Shown here: piece by piece, positions 27,438 through 36,897 of the stretch
Position numbering within the stretch: the first letter of the stretch is position 1
How the letters are laid out: each line of letters begins with the position of its first letter
Source: Natronorubrum aibiense
GTDB lineage: Archaea > Halobacteriota > Halobacteria > Halobacteriales > Natrialbaceae
Length of the DNA stretch: 64,000 nt
Direction: 5' to 3'
Assembly (NCBI RefSeq): GCF_009392895.1
Contig: NZ_CP045491.1
Span: forward strand, 1 to 64,000
Notes under the pieces: model-generated
What the model was told of the DNA's origin: nothing
The model's input: only the letters and a program-made list of their open reading frames with translations
The model's database searches: none
Translations under genes and position numbers: made by a program

Positions 27438-28580
27438 TCAGTTCAGCAGGTGTTGAGCGATCGTATTTCGCAGCACTTCGCTCGTCCCTTCGTAGATCTC
27501 GTTAAGTTTGGCGTCGCGGTAGAACCGTTCGGCGGGGAAGTCCTTGGTGTAGCCGTAGCCGCCGTGGATCTGGATGCCTTCGTTTGCGACCTCACGGCTC
27601 ACTTCGCTGGCGTAGAGTTTCGCCTGCGCGGCCTCTTTGATGAAGTTCTCGCCGCGGATCTTCTTGTCTGCAGCGTCGTGCATGAGCAGGCGGGCAGCGC
27701 GCGTCTTCGTATCCATGTCAGCGAGTTTGTGCTGAATTGCCTGGAACTCGCTGATCGGCTGGTCGAACTGCTCGCGGTCCTGGCTGTATTTGACTGCCTC
27801 GTCGAGCGCGGCCTGTGCGATCCCGATCGACCGGGCGGCGATCGTGATACGGCCGCCGTTGAGCGTCTTCAGCGCCTGCACGAAGCCGTCGCCCTCGTCA
27901 CCGAGCAGTCGGTCTTCCGGAATCCAGAGGTCGTCAAACCGGAGTTCGGCCGTCGGACAGCCCTTATCGCCGAGTTTCTCCTCCGTCCCTTCGACGATGA
28001 ATCCGTCGTCTTCCTCGGGACGGACGATGAACGACGAGATCCCCTTGTTGCCCGCGTCGGGATCGGTTTTGGCGAACACGGTCACCGTGTCGGCGACCGA
28101 ACCGTTCGAAATCCAGAGTTTGCCACCGTTGATCAGGTAGCCGTCGCCGTCTTCTTCGGCCGTCGTCTCCATCGCCGGCACGTCGCTGCCAGCGCCGGCC
28201 TCCGAGAGGGCGAACGCACCGATGTCCGTCCCCTCCGCGACGGGCGTGAGGTACTCCTCTTTCTGGGCCTCGTCGCCGAACTCGTAGAGCATGTTCCCCG
28301 CGAGCGAGATGTGGGCGGCGACGATCGTTCCGAGACCGCCGGAGCCACGCGAGATCTCCTCGAGGGCTGCCGGGTACGTGTGGTAGTCGAGACCGGCACC
28401 ACCGTACTCCTCGGGGAACGGCATCCCCATCAGTCCGAGTTCGGCGAGTTCGTCGACGATGTCCTGGGGGAACTCGTCTTTTTTATCGATTTCGTCGGCG
28501 ATGGGAACGATCTCCTCGTCGACGAACTCAGTAACCATCTCCGTGATCTGGCGCTGCTCGGCCGAGAGACTGAAGTCCAT
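27438..28580 (-). CDS. Acyl-CoA dehydrogenase
   Basis: 380 residues with FALSEAGAGSDVPAM, GGKLWISNG, IHGGYGYTKDFPAERF and LNEIYEGTSEVLRNTIAQHL; the Glu of YEGT is the expected base. It is a paralogue of the enzyme encoded at 12.6 kb. Convergent to meaB, it may feed short- or branched-chain acyl-CoA oxidation that ends in propionyl-CoA and the mutase. Confidence 0.95.
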   Translation of the reverse strand: MDFSLSAEQRQITEMVTEFVDEEIVPIADEIDKKDEFPQDIVDELAELGLMGMPFPEEYGGAGLDYHTYPAALEEISRGSGGLGTIVAAHISLAGNMLYEFGDEAQKEEYLTPVAEGTDIGAFALSEAGAGSDVPAMETTAEEDGDGYLINGGKLWISNGSVADTVTVFAKTDPDAGNKGISSFIVRPEEDDGFIVEGTEEKLGDKGCPTAELRFDDLWIPEDRLLGDEGDGFVQALKTLNGGRITIAARSIGIAQAALDEAVKYSQDREQFDQPISEFQAIQHKLADMDTKTRAARLLMHDAADKKIRGENFIKEAAQAKLYASEVSREVANEGIQIHGGYGYTKDFPAERFYRDAKLNEIYEGTSEVLRNTIAQHLLN

Positions 28581-28714
28581 ACCTCACACTTCACACGTCT
28601 TTCGTATAGATTTTCCTCTTTGGGAAGCCATCGCAGTGGCACTTTGACTCCTCCCACGACGAGCGACGCTGGGCCCGCGAAAGAATATGTACGATGCCCT
28701 AGAACAGGTCCGGT

Positions 28715-29179
28715 ATGGCATACAGTTACGAGCCACACCGCTTCGAGGAGTTCGAAGAGGGCCAGACGTTCCAGAGTCCCGGCCGAACGATCACCGAGAC
28801 GGACGTCGTCATGCATTCCGCGATGACCAGCGACTGGAACGAACTGCACACGAACGCCGAACACGCGAAAGAGCGCGATTTCGGCGAACGGATCGTCCAC
28901 GGCCCGATGACGTTCGTCCAAGCGATCGGCATGGTCATGCGAATCGGCATTCTCGAGCGAACCGCCTACGCGTTCCTCGGCATGAACTACATGGATCTGC
29001 CGAACCCAGTCCACATCGGCGACACCATCTCACTCGAGATCGAAGTCGCCGAGACGAAGGAGTTAGAGAGCCGTGACGACGTGGGGCTGGTCGTCTTCGA
29101 GACGGAAATGACCACACAAGATGGCAGGATTGTCTTCCAAGGAGATCTGAAGTTTTTCGTCCTCACAGCCGACGACTAA
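28715..29179 (+). CDS. MaoC-family dehydratase
   Basis: 154-residue hotdog enzyme. SDWNELHTN and HGPMTFVQAIGM hold the Asp and His of the MaoC hydratase site. It would hydrate enoyl-CoA, supplying the step missing beside the 27.4 kb dehydrogenase, which starts divergently 134 bp away. ATG 28715 follows directly on a typical haloarchaeal start. Confidence 0.88.
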   Translation: MAYSYEPHRFEEFEEGQTFQSPGRTITETDVVMHSAMTSDWNELHTNAEHAKERDFGERIVHGPMTFVQAIGMVMRIGILERTAYAFLGMNYMDLPNPVHIGDTISLEIEVAETKELESRDDVGLVVFETEMTTQDGRIVFQGDLKFFVLTADD

Positions 29180-29640
29180 CCCGGATTTCTGCCCGGTCAT
29201 CAGCAATCATGGCAGAACTCAAAGTATTATTGCAGTCAGATAATTTGTCGAATGCTATCGAATCAGTAGGTCAACGACCACAACGAGAGTCGTTCTCAAC
29301 GCAACGTACAAATCGGTTGTAAAAGCGTCTATCACTGTGTTTTCGAGATCGACAACCGATCAAGCTGAAACAGGTGTCGGTGATCGCATCGTGCAAAAGT
29401 CAACTGAAATCGTCGACGACAGTTCACAGGGTCACCGGGTGCGTAGCACCGTAAATCGAGGTCCTGTTAGGAGGCACCGTCCGGTGACGAGAGCGGCCCG
29501 GATACCAAACACGGAATGCAGAAAACATCTACAGAAGAAAAGATGTTCAGATAAATATCGGATTAGATATAGTTTTGGGAGCACCAGATACAAGCGCCAC
29601 CATCACACGGTCATCTGCACAGCAGCAGTGCTTCGAGTCG
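29180..29640. other. Intergenic region, no gene recognised
   Basis: About 460 bp between convergent genes (MaoC and the CDC48-type ATPase). It is moderately AT-rich. Frames in it have no family similarity or plausible codon use. No structured element was recognised. Confidence 0.5.
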
Positions 29641-31866
29641 CTACGTCCCGCTTGATGCGCCGTTTTCCCGTGCTGCTTCGAAATGGCGGCGCTCGATGAC
29701 GACCTCGTCGGCCCGGTCGTTTGCCTCGTCGGGTCCGTAGGCGTCGGCAACCTCGCGGATCGCTTTCATCGACGCAGTTCGGACCAGCGCTTCGAGGTCG
29801 GCGCCGGTGTAGCCCTCGAGTTCAGCCGCGAGCGCCGAAATGTCGACCGCGTCGTCGAGTGGCTTCCCGCGGGTGTGAACCTTGAGGATCTTCTCGCGAG
29901 CGTCGTGGTCCGGTTTCGGAACGAGGACGTGCGTATCGAGTCGGCCGGGTCGAAGCAAGGCAGGGTCGATGTGGTCCTTGCGGTTGGTAGCAGCCAGTAC
30001 GACGAGGTTCGGGTTCTCGCGCATTCCATCGAGTTCCGTCAGAAGTTGTGAGACGACGCGTTCGGTGACCTCGTGGCCCCCCTCGCCACGGGTGGCGGTG
30101 ATCGCGTCGATCTCGTCAAAGAAGACGATCGACGGGGCGGACTGGCGCGCCCGTTCGAACACCTCACGGATCGCCTTCTCGCTCTCGCCGACGTAGCGGT
30201 CGACGATCTCCGGGCCGTCGACGCGGACAAAGTTGACGTCGGTTTCGCCCGCGAGCGCGCGGGCGAGCAACGTCTTCCCGGTTCCGGGCGGCCCGTAGAG
30301 TAAGACACCCGAGGGCGGTGTCGTGTTGGTCTCCTCGAAGAGTCGTTCGTAGGTCAACGGCCACTCGACGGATTCGCGAAGGGTCTGTTTGGCGTCCTCG
30401 AGACCGCCGACGTCCGAAAAGTCCGTCGTGGGCGATTCGGCGACGTACTCGCGCATCGCGGACGGCTCGACAGATGCGAGCGCAGCGTCGAAGTGGGCTT
30501 TCGTGACGGTCGGGTCGCGGTTCCACGCTGTCCGGTCGTCGGACTCAGTTGGTCGCCCACGGATCGCCGCCATCGCCGCCTCGCTCGCCACTGCATCGAG
30601 GTCCGCGCCGACGAATCCGTGCGTTCGTCTGGCGATGGCGTCGATGCTCACGTCGTCCGCGAGCGGCATCCCGCGGGTGTGGACCTGCAGGATCTCCTTG
30701 CGGCCGGCCTCGTCCGGCACGCCGATCTGAATCTCACGATCGAACCGACCGCCACGACGAAGTGCGGGATCGATCGTGTCGACGCGGTTGGTTGCCCCAA
30801 TGACGATCACCTCGCCGCGGGCGTCGAGACCGTCCATCAGGGTCAATAGCTGGCCGACGATCCGGTTTTCAGCGTCGCCTTCGTCGTCTCGAGTGCCGGC
30901 GATCGAGTCGATTTCGTCGAAGAAGATGATCGTCGGCGCGTTTTCCTGGGCCGTCTCGAACACGTCACGAAGCCGTTCTTCGGACTCGCCTTTGTACTTC
31001 GACATGATCTCCGGCCCGGAGATCGTCTCGAAGTGGGCGTCGACTTCGTTGGCGACGGCGCGGGCAATGAGCGTTTTACCCGTTCCCGGCGGTCCGTAGA
31101 GCAAAACACCCGACGGCGGCTCAACGCCAAGTCGCTGAAACAGCTCCGGTTCCGAGAGGGGGAGTTCGATCATCTCGCGGACGAGTTCGAGTTCCTCGTC
31201 TAACCCGCCGATATCCTCGTACGTAACTCCCGACGTAGGTGCTGTCCCGGCGTCCTCAGACGTAGAACTCGCCGAACTGGTCGATTCGGCGCGGCCCTGT
31301 GCTCGCCGTCGGTCGTGGCTGGAACTCGAAGAGTCCTCAGAGGGTGACTCCGTGCCGGTTCCGACGATTCGAACTGTCGTCGTGCTCGTGATCCGAACGT
31401 CGCCGTCGGGATCAGTGTCGGTAACTCTGAACGGGTTCTGATCAAGTCCTTCGATGCGGACCTGTTCGCCGGTTCGGACCGGACGGTTGCGGAGTGCCTT
31501 GGCGGCTTCGCGTTCGGCGGCCCCCTGTTGACCACTAAACGACGCCGGCGAGGCGAGCGTCACTCGCGTCGCATCGGCGATCGTCGATGTCGATTTCGTC
31601 CTGACAGTCACCGTATCGCCGACGTGTGCCTTGGCGTTTGCACGGGTGTCGCCGTCGATCTGGATGACGTTCTCCGGCACCGATGAATCCGCCGGCCACA
31701 TCTTCGAGACCGTCGTTTGCCCGCCCTCGATGACCACGGTGTCGCCACTCAACACGCCAAGTTGTCGTCGCGCCGACTCCGGGATTCGTGCAACACCCCG
31801 TCCCGCATCCCGCTTTTCGGCGGCGCGAACCGTCAGCGACACGCCGTCCGAATCCGACTCGCTCAT
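29641..31866 (-). CDS. CDC48/VAT-type AAA+ ATPase
   Basis: 741 residues. An N-domain (to ~165) with RIPESARRQLGVLSGDTVVI is followed by a Ser/Glu-rich linker and two AAA modules. The first Walker A, GPPGTGKTLIARAV, starts near residue 258 and the second near 530, each with a FFDEID Walker B. CDC48 proteins unfold or extract substrates for the proteasome. The linker between N-domain and D1 (SPSEDSSSSSHDRRR and on) is unusually long and Ser-rich. ATG 31866 is chosen because the family N-domain starts right after it. Confidence 0.93.
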   Translation of the reverse strand: MSESDSDGVSLTVRAAEKRDAGRGVARIPESARRQLGVLSGDTVVIEGGQTTVSKMWPADSSVPENVIQIDGDTRANAKAHVGDTVTVRTKSTSTIADATRVTLASPASFSGQQGAAEREAAKALRNRPVRTGEQVRIEGLDQNPFRVTDTDPDGDVRITSTTTVRIVGTGTESPSEDSSSSSHDRRRAQGRAESTSSASSTSEDAGTAPTSGVTYEDIGGLDEELELVREMIELPLSEPELFQRLGVEPPSGVLLYGPPGTGKTLIARAVANEVDAHFETISGPEIMSKYKGESEERLRDVFETAQENAPTIIFFDEIDSIAGTRDDEGDAENRIVGQLLTLMDGLDARGEVIVIGATNRVDTIDPALRRGGRFDREIQIGVPDEAGRKEILQVHTRGMPLADDVSIDAIARRTHGFVGADLDAVASEAAMAAIRGRPTESDDRTAWNRDPTVTKAHFDAALASVEPSAMREYVAESPTTDFSDVGGLEDAKQTLRESVEWPLTYERLFEETNTTPPSGVLLYGPPGTGKTLLARALAGETDVNFVRVDGPEIVDRYVGESEKAIREVFERARQSAPSIVFFDEIDAITATRGEGGHEVTERVVSQLLTELDGMRENPNLVVLAATNRKDHIDPALLRPGRLDTHVLVPKPDHDAREKILKVHTRGKPLDDAVDISALAAELEGYTGADLEALVRTASMKAIREVADAYGPDEANDRADEVVIERRHFEAARENGASSGT

Positions 31867-32674
31867 ACACTCGTCCTTTCGGGCGCGGCGTCTTGAGAAT
31901 TGTCCCGTCATTGGACGTCGAGATCGGGCGCTCATGGTACGTCCACGATAGATCTTACTCTGCTATCATTTTCGATCGATACACAACCGATGTCTTCCGG
32001 ACGGAACGTGTATCCAACCCGTAATTCGACATCCTCGTCCGTATTTACAGGGTCGTTATCGGCTCGAGACGACTCGAGAGATGGAAGCGCGAAACAATCA
32101 AAAAGACAGTTACTCACCCACAGATCTATGTTAAGATGCCACGCATAGTTTGGTAGCCGCAGTTTTCACAATCCATAGTTGTCAGTACTATTTAAATCAT
32201 CACCGTGGCCCCGTCCGGAGAGATACAGCCGCCGCTGAAACAGTGAGACTGGCGCTATACATCGTGGATGGCTTTCGTCTAAACAATCATATACTGAAGC
32301 GGCAGTTCAGGCCCTACAGTCGTTCATGCAGCTCATTTCGCAGTATTCTCTCGTAACATGACTCGTCAACGAATCGGTGAAATTACAGTGTACCGAGACT
32401 GCAACTAGAAGAACGATATTCACCCCGGTATAAAACGACTTACTGGCCTCGCTGAACCGTTACATCTAGCGGCGTGTCTAACTAACGAACTGGAGGTATT
32501 TATCGAAGCGCGAATTATAGCCATCATATTCTTACTATCTATATCGGAATTATCGCCCCAATTAGCAACGATCAGTATGTAGAACTGAGACTGTGTAACG
32601 GTCGTAACGATTGGAGCCGTTAATGCAGCGACTCGAAGTGGCCTCTGACGGGCGGAAACCTGCCCACGAGCACA
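31867..32674. other. Long AT-rich intergenic region
   Basis: About 810 bp between divergent genes. AT content is clearly higher than in coding DNA, and no frame has similarity or haloarchaeal codon bias. GGGC and GCCC flank GGAAACCT near 32650, a small possible hairpin just before the next start. It probably holds two promoters and little else. Confidence 0.55.
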
Positions 32675-33070
32675 ATGACAAAAGACAAAACGACTAGCGA
32701 CCGCCGTGGTGTTCTCCGAACGGCCGGGACAGTTGTCCTCGGCGCGATCGGACTCACCGGTGTCGCTTCGGCAAGTGGAACAGACTACAACGACGGCAAA
32801 CACGACGACGGCAAACACGACGACGGCAAACACGACGACGGCAAACACGACGACGGCAAACACGACGACGGCAAACACGACGACGGCAAACACGGTAGAA
32901 AGAGGTTCCCCGGTAAAGGCAAAGGTTTAGAAGACAAAAAATACGGAGACGGAAAGAAGTTCCCCGGTAAGGGCAAGGGTTTAGAAGACAAAAAATACGG
33001 AAATGGAAAGAAATTCCCCGGTAAGGGCAAGGGTTTGGAAGACAAAAAACACGGAAATAGAAAGAAGTGA
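32675..33070 (+). CDS. Tat-exported lysine-rich tandem-repeat protein
   Basis: 131 residues. A twin-arginine signal (SDRRGVLRTAG, then a hydrophobic stretch to ~30 and an ASAS cleavage region) precedes seven copies of a DDGKH pentapeptide. Three copies of an 18-residue unit built on KKFPGKGKGLEDKKYG follow. The mature protein is very rich in Lys, Gly, Asp and His, and its C-terminal half is basic, the reverse of normal haloarchaeal proteins. I know no family for it. Metal binding by His/Asp and binding to acidic surface polymers are guesses. A terminator-like hairpin follows. Confidence 0.8.
   Translation: MTKDKTTSDRRGVLRTAGTVVLGAIGLTGVASASGTDYNDGKHDDGKHDDGKHDDGKHDDGKHDDGKHDDGKHGRKRFPGKGKGLEDKKYGDGKKFPGKGKGLEDKKYGNGKKFPGKGKGLEDKKHGNRKK
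32789..32893 (+). repeat. Seven 15-bp tandem repeats
   Basis: Seven in-phase copies of GACGACGGCAAACAC, almost identical at the DNA level (the first starts AAC). They encode the DDGKH repeats. Near-perfect nucleotide identity points to recent slippage or unequal crossover, so copy number may vary among strains. Confidence 0.95.
32897..33058 (+). repeat. Three 54-bp tandem repeats
   Basis: Units at 32897-32950, 32951-33004 and 33005-33058 encode the 18-residue units around FPGKGKGLEDKK. They differ at a few bases, mostly silent. Confidence 0.92.
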
Positions 33071-33112
33071 GAACACGGGCCGGTCCGATTGATGACGCTC
33101 TCTAGCGAGACC

Positions 33113-33139
33113 ATTCCCTAATAGGGGAATCCCGTTTTT
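33113..33139 (+). terminator. Terminator-like hairpin with T-run
   Basis: ATTCCC (33113-33118) pairs with GGGAAT (33125-33130) across a short loop, followed by TTTTT at 33135-33139. It lies 43 bp after the repeat-protein stop and would end that transcript. Confidence 0.6.
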
Positions 33140-33316
33140 GCAGCACAATACAAAGAGCGATACGCAGCTGTTATAATGGGTATTGATTAGCGAGGCAGTC
33201 CGTATTGACCGTTTTTCACCCAACCAAGAGATGGTCGGGTCGCAGTCGGGTTGTATCGGAGAACGATCCTTCCGAGCGAGGACCGGGTCACGGCGCGTCC
33301 GCTACCGAACTCGCCA

Positions 33317-33562
33317 TCACTCGAGTCGCTCGCGATGGTCGGCAGCGAGCTCACGAGCCTGCTCGAGCGTGTGAGCCTCAGTCCAGCGAACGCGGTCGCC
33401 GTCGCCGTAGGCGAGCGCCGTTTTGAGTTCGTCGCGGAGCACCCCGTGGTCGACTGCGAGCACCGTTCCGGACCCGTCGCCGAGTTCGTACACGCCCGGA
33501 CGGTCGGGGGCGCTGGCAACGGCGCTTCGATCGAGGTCACGCCAGGGTTTCTGGAGCGGCAT
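33317..33562 (-). CDS. Small conserved haloarchaeal protein, GIY-YIG-like core
   Basis: 81 residues. APDRPGVYELGDGSGTVLAV resembles the start of a GIY-YIG-like fold, and related short proteins (DUF7508 type) occur across haloarchaea. Only the strand core is visible; catalytic residues of GIY-YIG nucleases are not evident. It follows the DUF5796 gene by 6 bp on the same strand, so the two are probably one operon. Confidence 0.75.
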   Translation of the reverse strand: MPLQKPWRDLDRSAVASAPDRPGVYELGDGSGTVLAVDHGVLRDELKTALAYGDGDRVRWTEAHTLEQARELAADHRERLE

Positions 33563-33568
33563 GGGAGA

Positions 33569-34027
33569 TCAGTCGTGCTGCTCGCCGTTGTTGGTGTCGT
33601 CCTCGCTCTCGACGAGTTCGTAGGCGTGTTCGCTCATCTCGTCTTCGGCGAAGACGAACACCCGACCGTCGACCAGCGAAAGGTCGGCTTCGACGCGGAT
33701 CGAGTACCCCTCCGTCGTGACGGTCACACCAGGGAACAGCACTTCCTCGTCGTCGCCCTCGAGCATCACGCGGCCGACGCCGGTCGACTCGAGGATGTCG
33801 TCGTGGGTATTGCGGTCGTTGACGTAGGTCATGACTCCTTCGACGCCGTCGGGATCAGTGACGAGGACGTGGACTTCCTTCCCGGGCGGGGTCTTGATCG
33901 CGCCGTCGACGGGCTGTGGCGGGCCGTGGTAGAACACGTCCCGACCGTCGAGATACTCGACGACGACGCCACCCTCGACGAAATCGACACCGATCGTACT
34001 CGGTGCGACGTTGTTTCGTGCGCTCAT
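33569..34027 (-). CDS. DUF5796 family protein
   Basis: 152 residues. STIGVDFVEGGVVVEYLDGRD, VFYHGPPQPVDG and DPDGVEGVMTYVNDRNTHDD are typical of this conserved haloarchaeal family, which has no assigned function. The protein is acidic and soluble. It is divergent from shikimate kinase by about 105 bp. Confidence 0.85.
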   Translation of the reverse strand: MSARNNVAPSTIGVDFVEGGVVVEYLDGRDVFYHGPPQPVDGAIKTPPGKEVHVLVTDPDGVEGVMTYVNDRNTHDDILESTGVGRVMLEGDDEEVLFPGVTVTTEGYSIRVEADLSLVDGRVFVFAEDEMSEHAYELVESEDDTNNGEQHD

Positions 34028-34132
34028 TGCCAGTCGATTCGGCCGGGACGGGGAAAAGCGACCGGTTCCAGCGCCACCGCTTGCGACGTCGAGACCGTCA
34101 GCCGTAAATACACGCTCTGAGACGATTCCGGT

Positions 34133-35005
34133 ATGGACGGTCGCGCCGTTGCCCCAGCAGCCGGAACGGTTCTCAACGCGCTTGCAACCGGGACCGGTTC
34201 GGCGTTTGCGATCGATCTCGAGACGACAGCCACGGTCAAACTCACCGACGATGGCGAGGTCGACGCCGAGATCGCTGGCCAGCCCGACGCGGATACGACG
34301 CTCGTCGAGCGCTGTGCCGAGCTAACGATCGCCGAACACGCCGACGCTGCAGGACTCGACGAGACAGCAGTGGGTGCTCGAGTGGAGACGAACAGCGACG
34401 TGCCGATGGCCTCGGGACTGAAAAGTTCGAGCGCGGCGGCGAACGCCACCGTGCTGGCGACGCTCGACGCGCTCGAGCTCGGCGACGCGCTCGAGCGGAT
34501 CGACGCCTGCCGACTCGGTGTGCAAGCGGCCCGCGACGCCGGCGTCACCGTCACCGGTGCGTTCGACGACGCCAGCGCGAGCATGCTCGGTGGCGTAACG
34601 ATCACCGACAACATGGCCGACGAACTCCTCGCCCACGAAGAAGTCGACTGGCACGCCCTGGTCTACACGCCACCCGAACAGTCCTTTAGCGCCGACGCCG
34701 ACGTCTCCGCCTGCGAACGAATCGCGCCGATGGCAGACCTCGTCGCTGAACTCGCCCTCGATGGACGTTACGGCGAGGCGATGACTGTCAACGGCTTCGC
34801 GTTCTGCGGTGCCCTCGGCTTCTCGGCCGATCCGATGGTCGAGGCGTTGCCGGATGTCGATGGCGTCTCGCTGTCCGGCACCGGCCCGAGTTACGTCGCC
34901 GTCGGCGACCGACGGACGCTCGAGACGGTACAGGACCGATGGACCGAACGCGACGGAACGACACGACTACTGCAGACACGAACTGACGGGACACAGATCC
35001 AATGA
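34133..35005 (+). CDS. aroK: Archaeal shikimate kinase (GHMP type)
   Basis: 290 residues. Archaea use a GHMP-fold shikimate kinase unrelated to bacterial AroK. The ATP-binding motif is PMASGLKSSSAAANA, with GAFDDASASMLGG and SLSGTGPSYVAVG following. It phosphorylates shikimate in the chorismate pathway. The stop overlaps the chorismate mutase start by 4 nt. Confidence 0.93.
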   Translation: MDGRAVAPAAGTVLNALATGTGSAFAIDLETTATVKLTDDGEVDAEIAGQPDADTTLVERCAELTIAEHADAAGLDETAVGARVETNSDVPMASGLKSSSAAANATVLATLDALELGDALERIDACRLGVQAARDAGVTVTGAFDDASASMLGGVTITDNMADELLAHEEVDWHALVYTPPEQSFSADADVSACERIAPMADLVAELALDGRYGEAMTVNGFAFCGALGFSADPMVEALPDVDGVSLSGTGPSYVAVGDRRTLETVQDRWTERDGTTRLLQTRTDGTQIQ

Positions 35006-35322
35006 CTCGAGACACAGCCACGAACGAAGATGAGGAGAATCGAACGCCGGACGAAATGAGCCTCGATGAACTGCGCGAGGAGATCCAGACGATCGACCGC
35101 GAAATCGTCGAGCTCATCGCCCAGCGAACGTACGTCGCGGACACGATTGCGCAGGTCAAAGACGAACAGGGGCTCCCGACGACCGACGAAAAGCAAGAAC
35201 AGCAAGTGATGGATCGGGCGGGATCAAACGCAGAACAATTCGACGTCGACGCCAACCTGGTGAAAGCGATCTTCCGACTGTTGATCGAGTTGAACAAGGT
35301 TGAGCAGCGAGAGAATCGGTAG
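35002..35322 (+). CDS. Chorismate mutase (AroQ class)
   Basis: 106-residue all-helical mutase making prephenate for Phe and Tyr. SLDELREEIQTIDREIVELI and RTYVADTIAQVKDEQGLP are the helix-1 region with catalytic Arg and Lys; the end is VKAIFRLLIELNKVEQREN. It is translationally coupled to shikimate kinase by the ATGA overlap. Confidence 0.93.
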   Translation: MTRDTATNEDEENRTPDEMSLDELREEIQTIDREIVELIAQRTYVADTIAQVKDEQGLPTTDEKQEQQVMDRAGSNAEQFDVDANLVKAIFRLLIELNKVEQRENR

Positions 35323-35516
35323 CAAATAACATAATTTTCACGTATCTACTGCTGTTTCTTCTCGTCAATAGCTTCAGCGTTCGACGCCGGAACACCTACA
35401 GCAACACGTGGGAATTTCCTATGCACTCGTGGCGAGGGCCTGTTCGTTCACACTCGAGAGAGTTAGAACGCTCGACAAAACGTCGTAAAGCGGAATACCG
35501 CCGGAAATGACCCGCA

Positions 35517-36818
35517 TTAGTCGTCGCTCGGAACCGCTTGTGGCTCGTCGCTCCACGATCCGCTCGAGAAATCAACGCCGCCGTTCCAGTGGCCGACGAG
35601 TGTTGCAACGGCGAGATCTCCGGCGACGTTGGTCATCGTTCGCAGGCGGTCAAGGAGCGGATCGATTCCTGCGATAAAGCCGACGACCGCGACCGGAAGG
35701 CCAACCTGTGTGAGCACGAGGGTCATCAAAACCAGTCCCGCACTCGGAACGCCCGCGGTCCCAATCCCTGCAAGGACGGCGATTGCGACGATGGAAATCT
35801 GCTCGGTAAGTGTCAGAGAAACATCTACAATATTCGCAGCGAAGATGGCGACGATTCCGAGGTACATGCCCGTTCCGTCCATATTGATCGTCGCGCCGAG
35901 CGGGAGTGAGAAACTGTAGATGGCTTCGTTGACGTGGAGGTTCTCGTCAGCATTCGACATCGAAACCGGTAACGTCGCACTTGATGAGCTGATCCCCAGT
36001 GCTGTTACCAGCGCATCCTTGATTCCGACGAGGAATGCGATGGGCGACTGCTGGGTCAAGATGAGAATCATCACACCGAGATAGACAACGGTGACGTGAA
36101 TCGTGACGCCGAGTACTAGCGTCAGTGCCAGCATCGCGAAGGTGCCGAACACGTCGACGCCGGCTTCGGCGAACGCGACAGCCATGAGCGCAAAAATACC
36201 GATCACGCCGTACTCCATAATTCCCCACACGACCTTGAACAGCGCCTCGGAGCCGGCTTCGGCCAGCTTGAAGAACGTCTCGACACCATCCTGAATATCC
36301 CTGTCGTCGGTGCGTTCGCGAAGGACGACGAGTGCGAGGCCAAAGACGATCACGAAGAAAATCATCGCCAAGATGTCGCCGGATGCCATCGCGTCGACGG
36401 GGTTTTCCGGAACGATTCCGAGCAATACCTCCGTGAAGCCCGGGGCTTCCTCAGCATCGAACTCTGCATCCGTTAGCGTCATCCCCGTTCCCGGCTCGAG
36501 GATATTTGCAACAGTCAGGCCGATCGTAACCGCGATCACGGAGGTGATCGCATAGAGCGCCACGACCTGACCGCCGATCTTACCGAGTGACGTGGGTGAG
36601 AGTTGCCTGATTCCCATCAACAGCGTGAAGATGATGATCGGAACAACGATCATGCTCAGCAATCGAACGAACAGATCGCCAAGCGGTTCGAGCACGGTCA
36701 CCGGTTCGCCAACGGTAAGGCCGACTATCGATCCGAGGACGAATGCCACACCGATCCGATAAACGATGGGAATCGATCGGTATCGATTCCACCAGTTTTG
36801 TATGGAAGTTGTTACCAT
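35517..36818 (-). CDS. Dicarboxylate/amino acid:cation symporter
   Basis: 433-residue transporter of the DAACS (GltP/GltPh) family. The serine-rich re-entrant loop SSSSATLPVSMSN and the NMDGTGMYLG motif on TM7 are intact, as is AGIGTAGVPSAGL. It takes up glutamate, aspartate or C4-dicarboxylates with Na+ or H+. It stands alone between the aro operon and the ABC exporter. Confidence 0.95.
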   Translation of the reverse strand: MVTTSIQNWWNRYRSIPIVYRIGVAFVLGSIVGLTVGEPVTVLEPLGDLFVRLLSMIVVPIIIFTLLMGIRQLSPTSLGKIGGQVVALYAITSVIAVTIGLTVANILEPGTGMTLTDAEFDAEEAPGFTEVLLGIVPENPVDAMASGDILAMIFFVIVFGLALVVLRERTDDRDIQDGVETFFKLAEAGSEALFKVVWGIMEYGVIGIFALMAVAFAEAGVDVFGTFAMLALTLVLGVTIHVTVVYLGVMILILTQQSPIAFLVGIKDALVTALGISSSSATLPVSMSNADENLHVNEAIYSFSLPLGATINMDGTGMYLGIVAIFAANIVDVSLTLTEQISIVAIAVLAGIGTAGVPSAGLVLMTLVLTQVGLPVAVVGFIAGIDPLLDRLRTMTNVAGDLAVATLVGHWNGGVDFSSGSWSDEPQAVPSDD

Positions 36819-36897
36819 CCCACATTTATTTTTGAGCCCAGCGTGTGAAACAGTTCACCACGCACAATCCAGGCGTATACATCGGTTGCCAACTCAG

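Noticed and set aside
32420-32893. Minus-strand frame with many FAVVV repeats opposite the 15-bp repeats
   Set aside because: It is the exact antisense of the DDGKH repeats; the plus-strand frame has a Tat signal and a terminator, so this is a shadow.
32789-32893. Seven short repeats as a CRISPR array
   Set aside because: The units are 15 bp with no spacers and are in frame inside a coding sequence; no cas genes are nearby.
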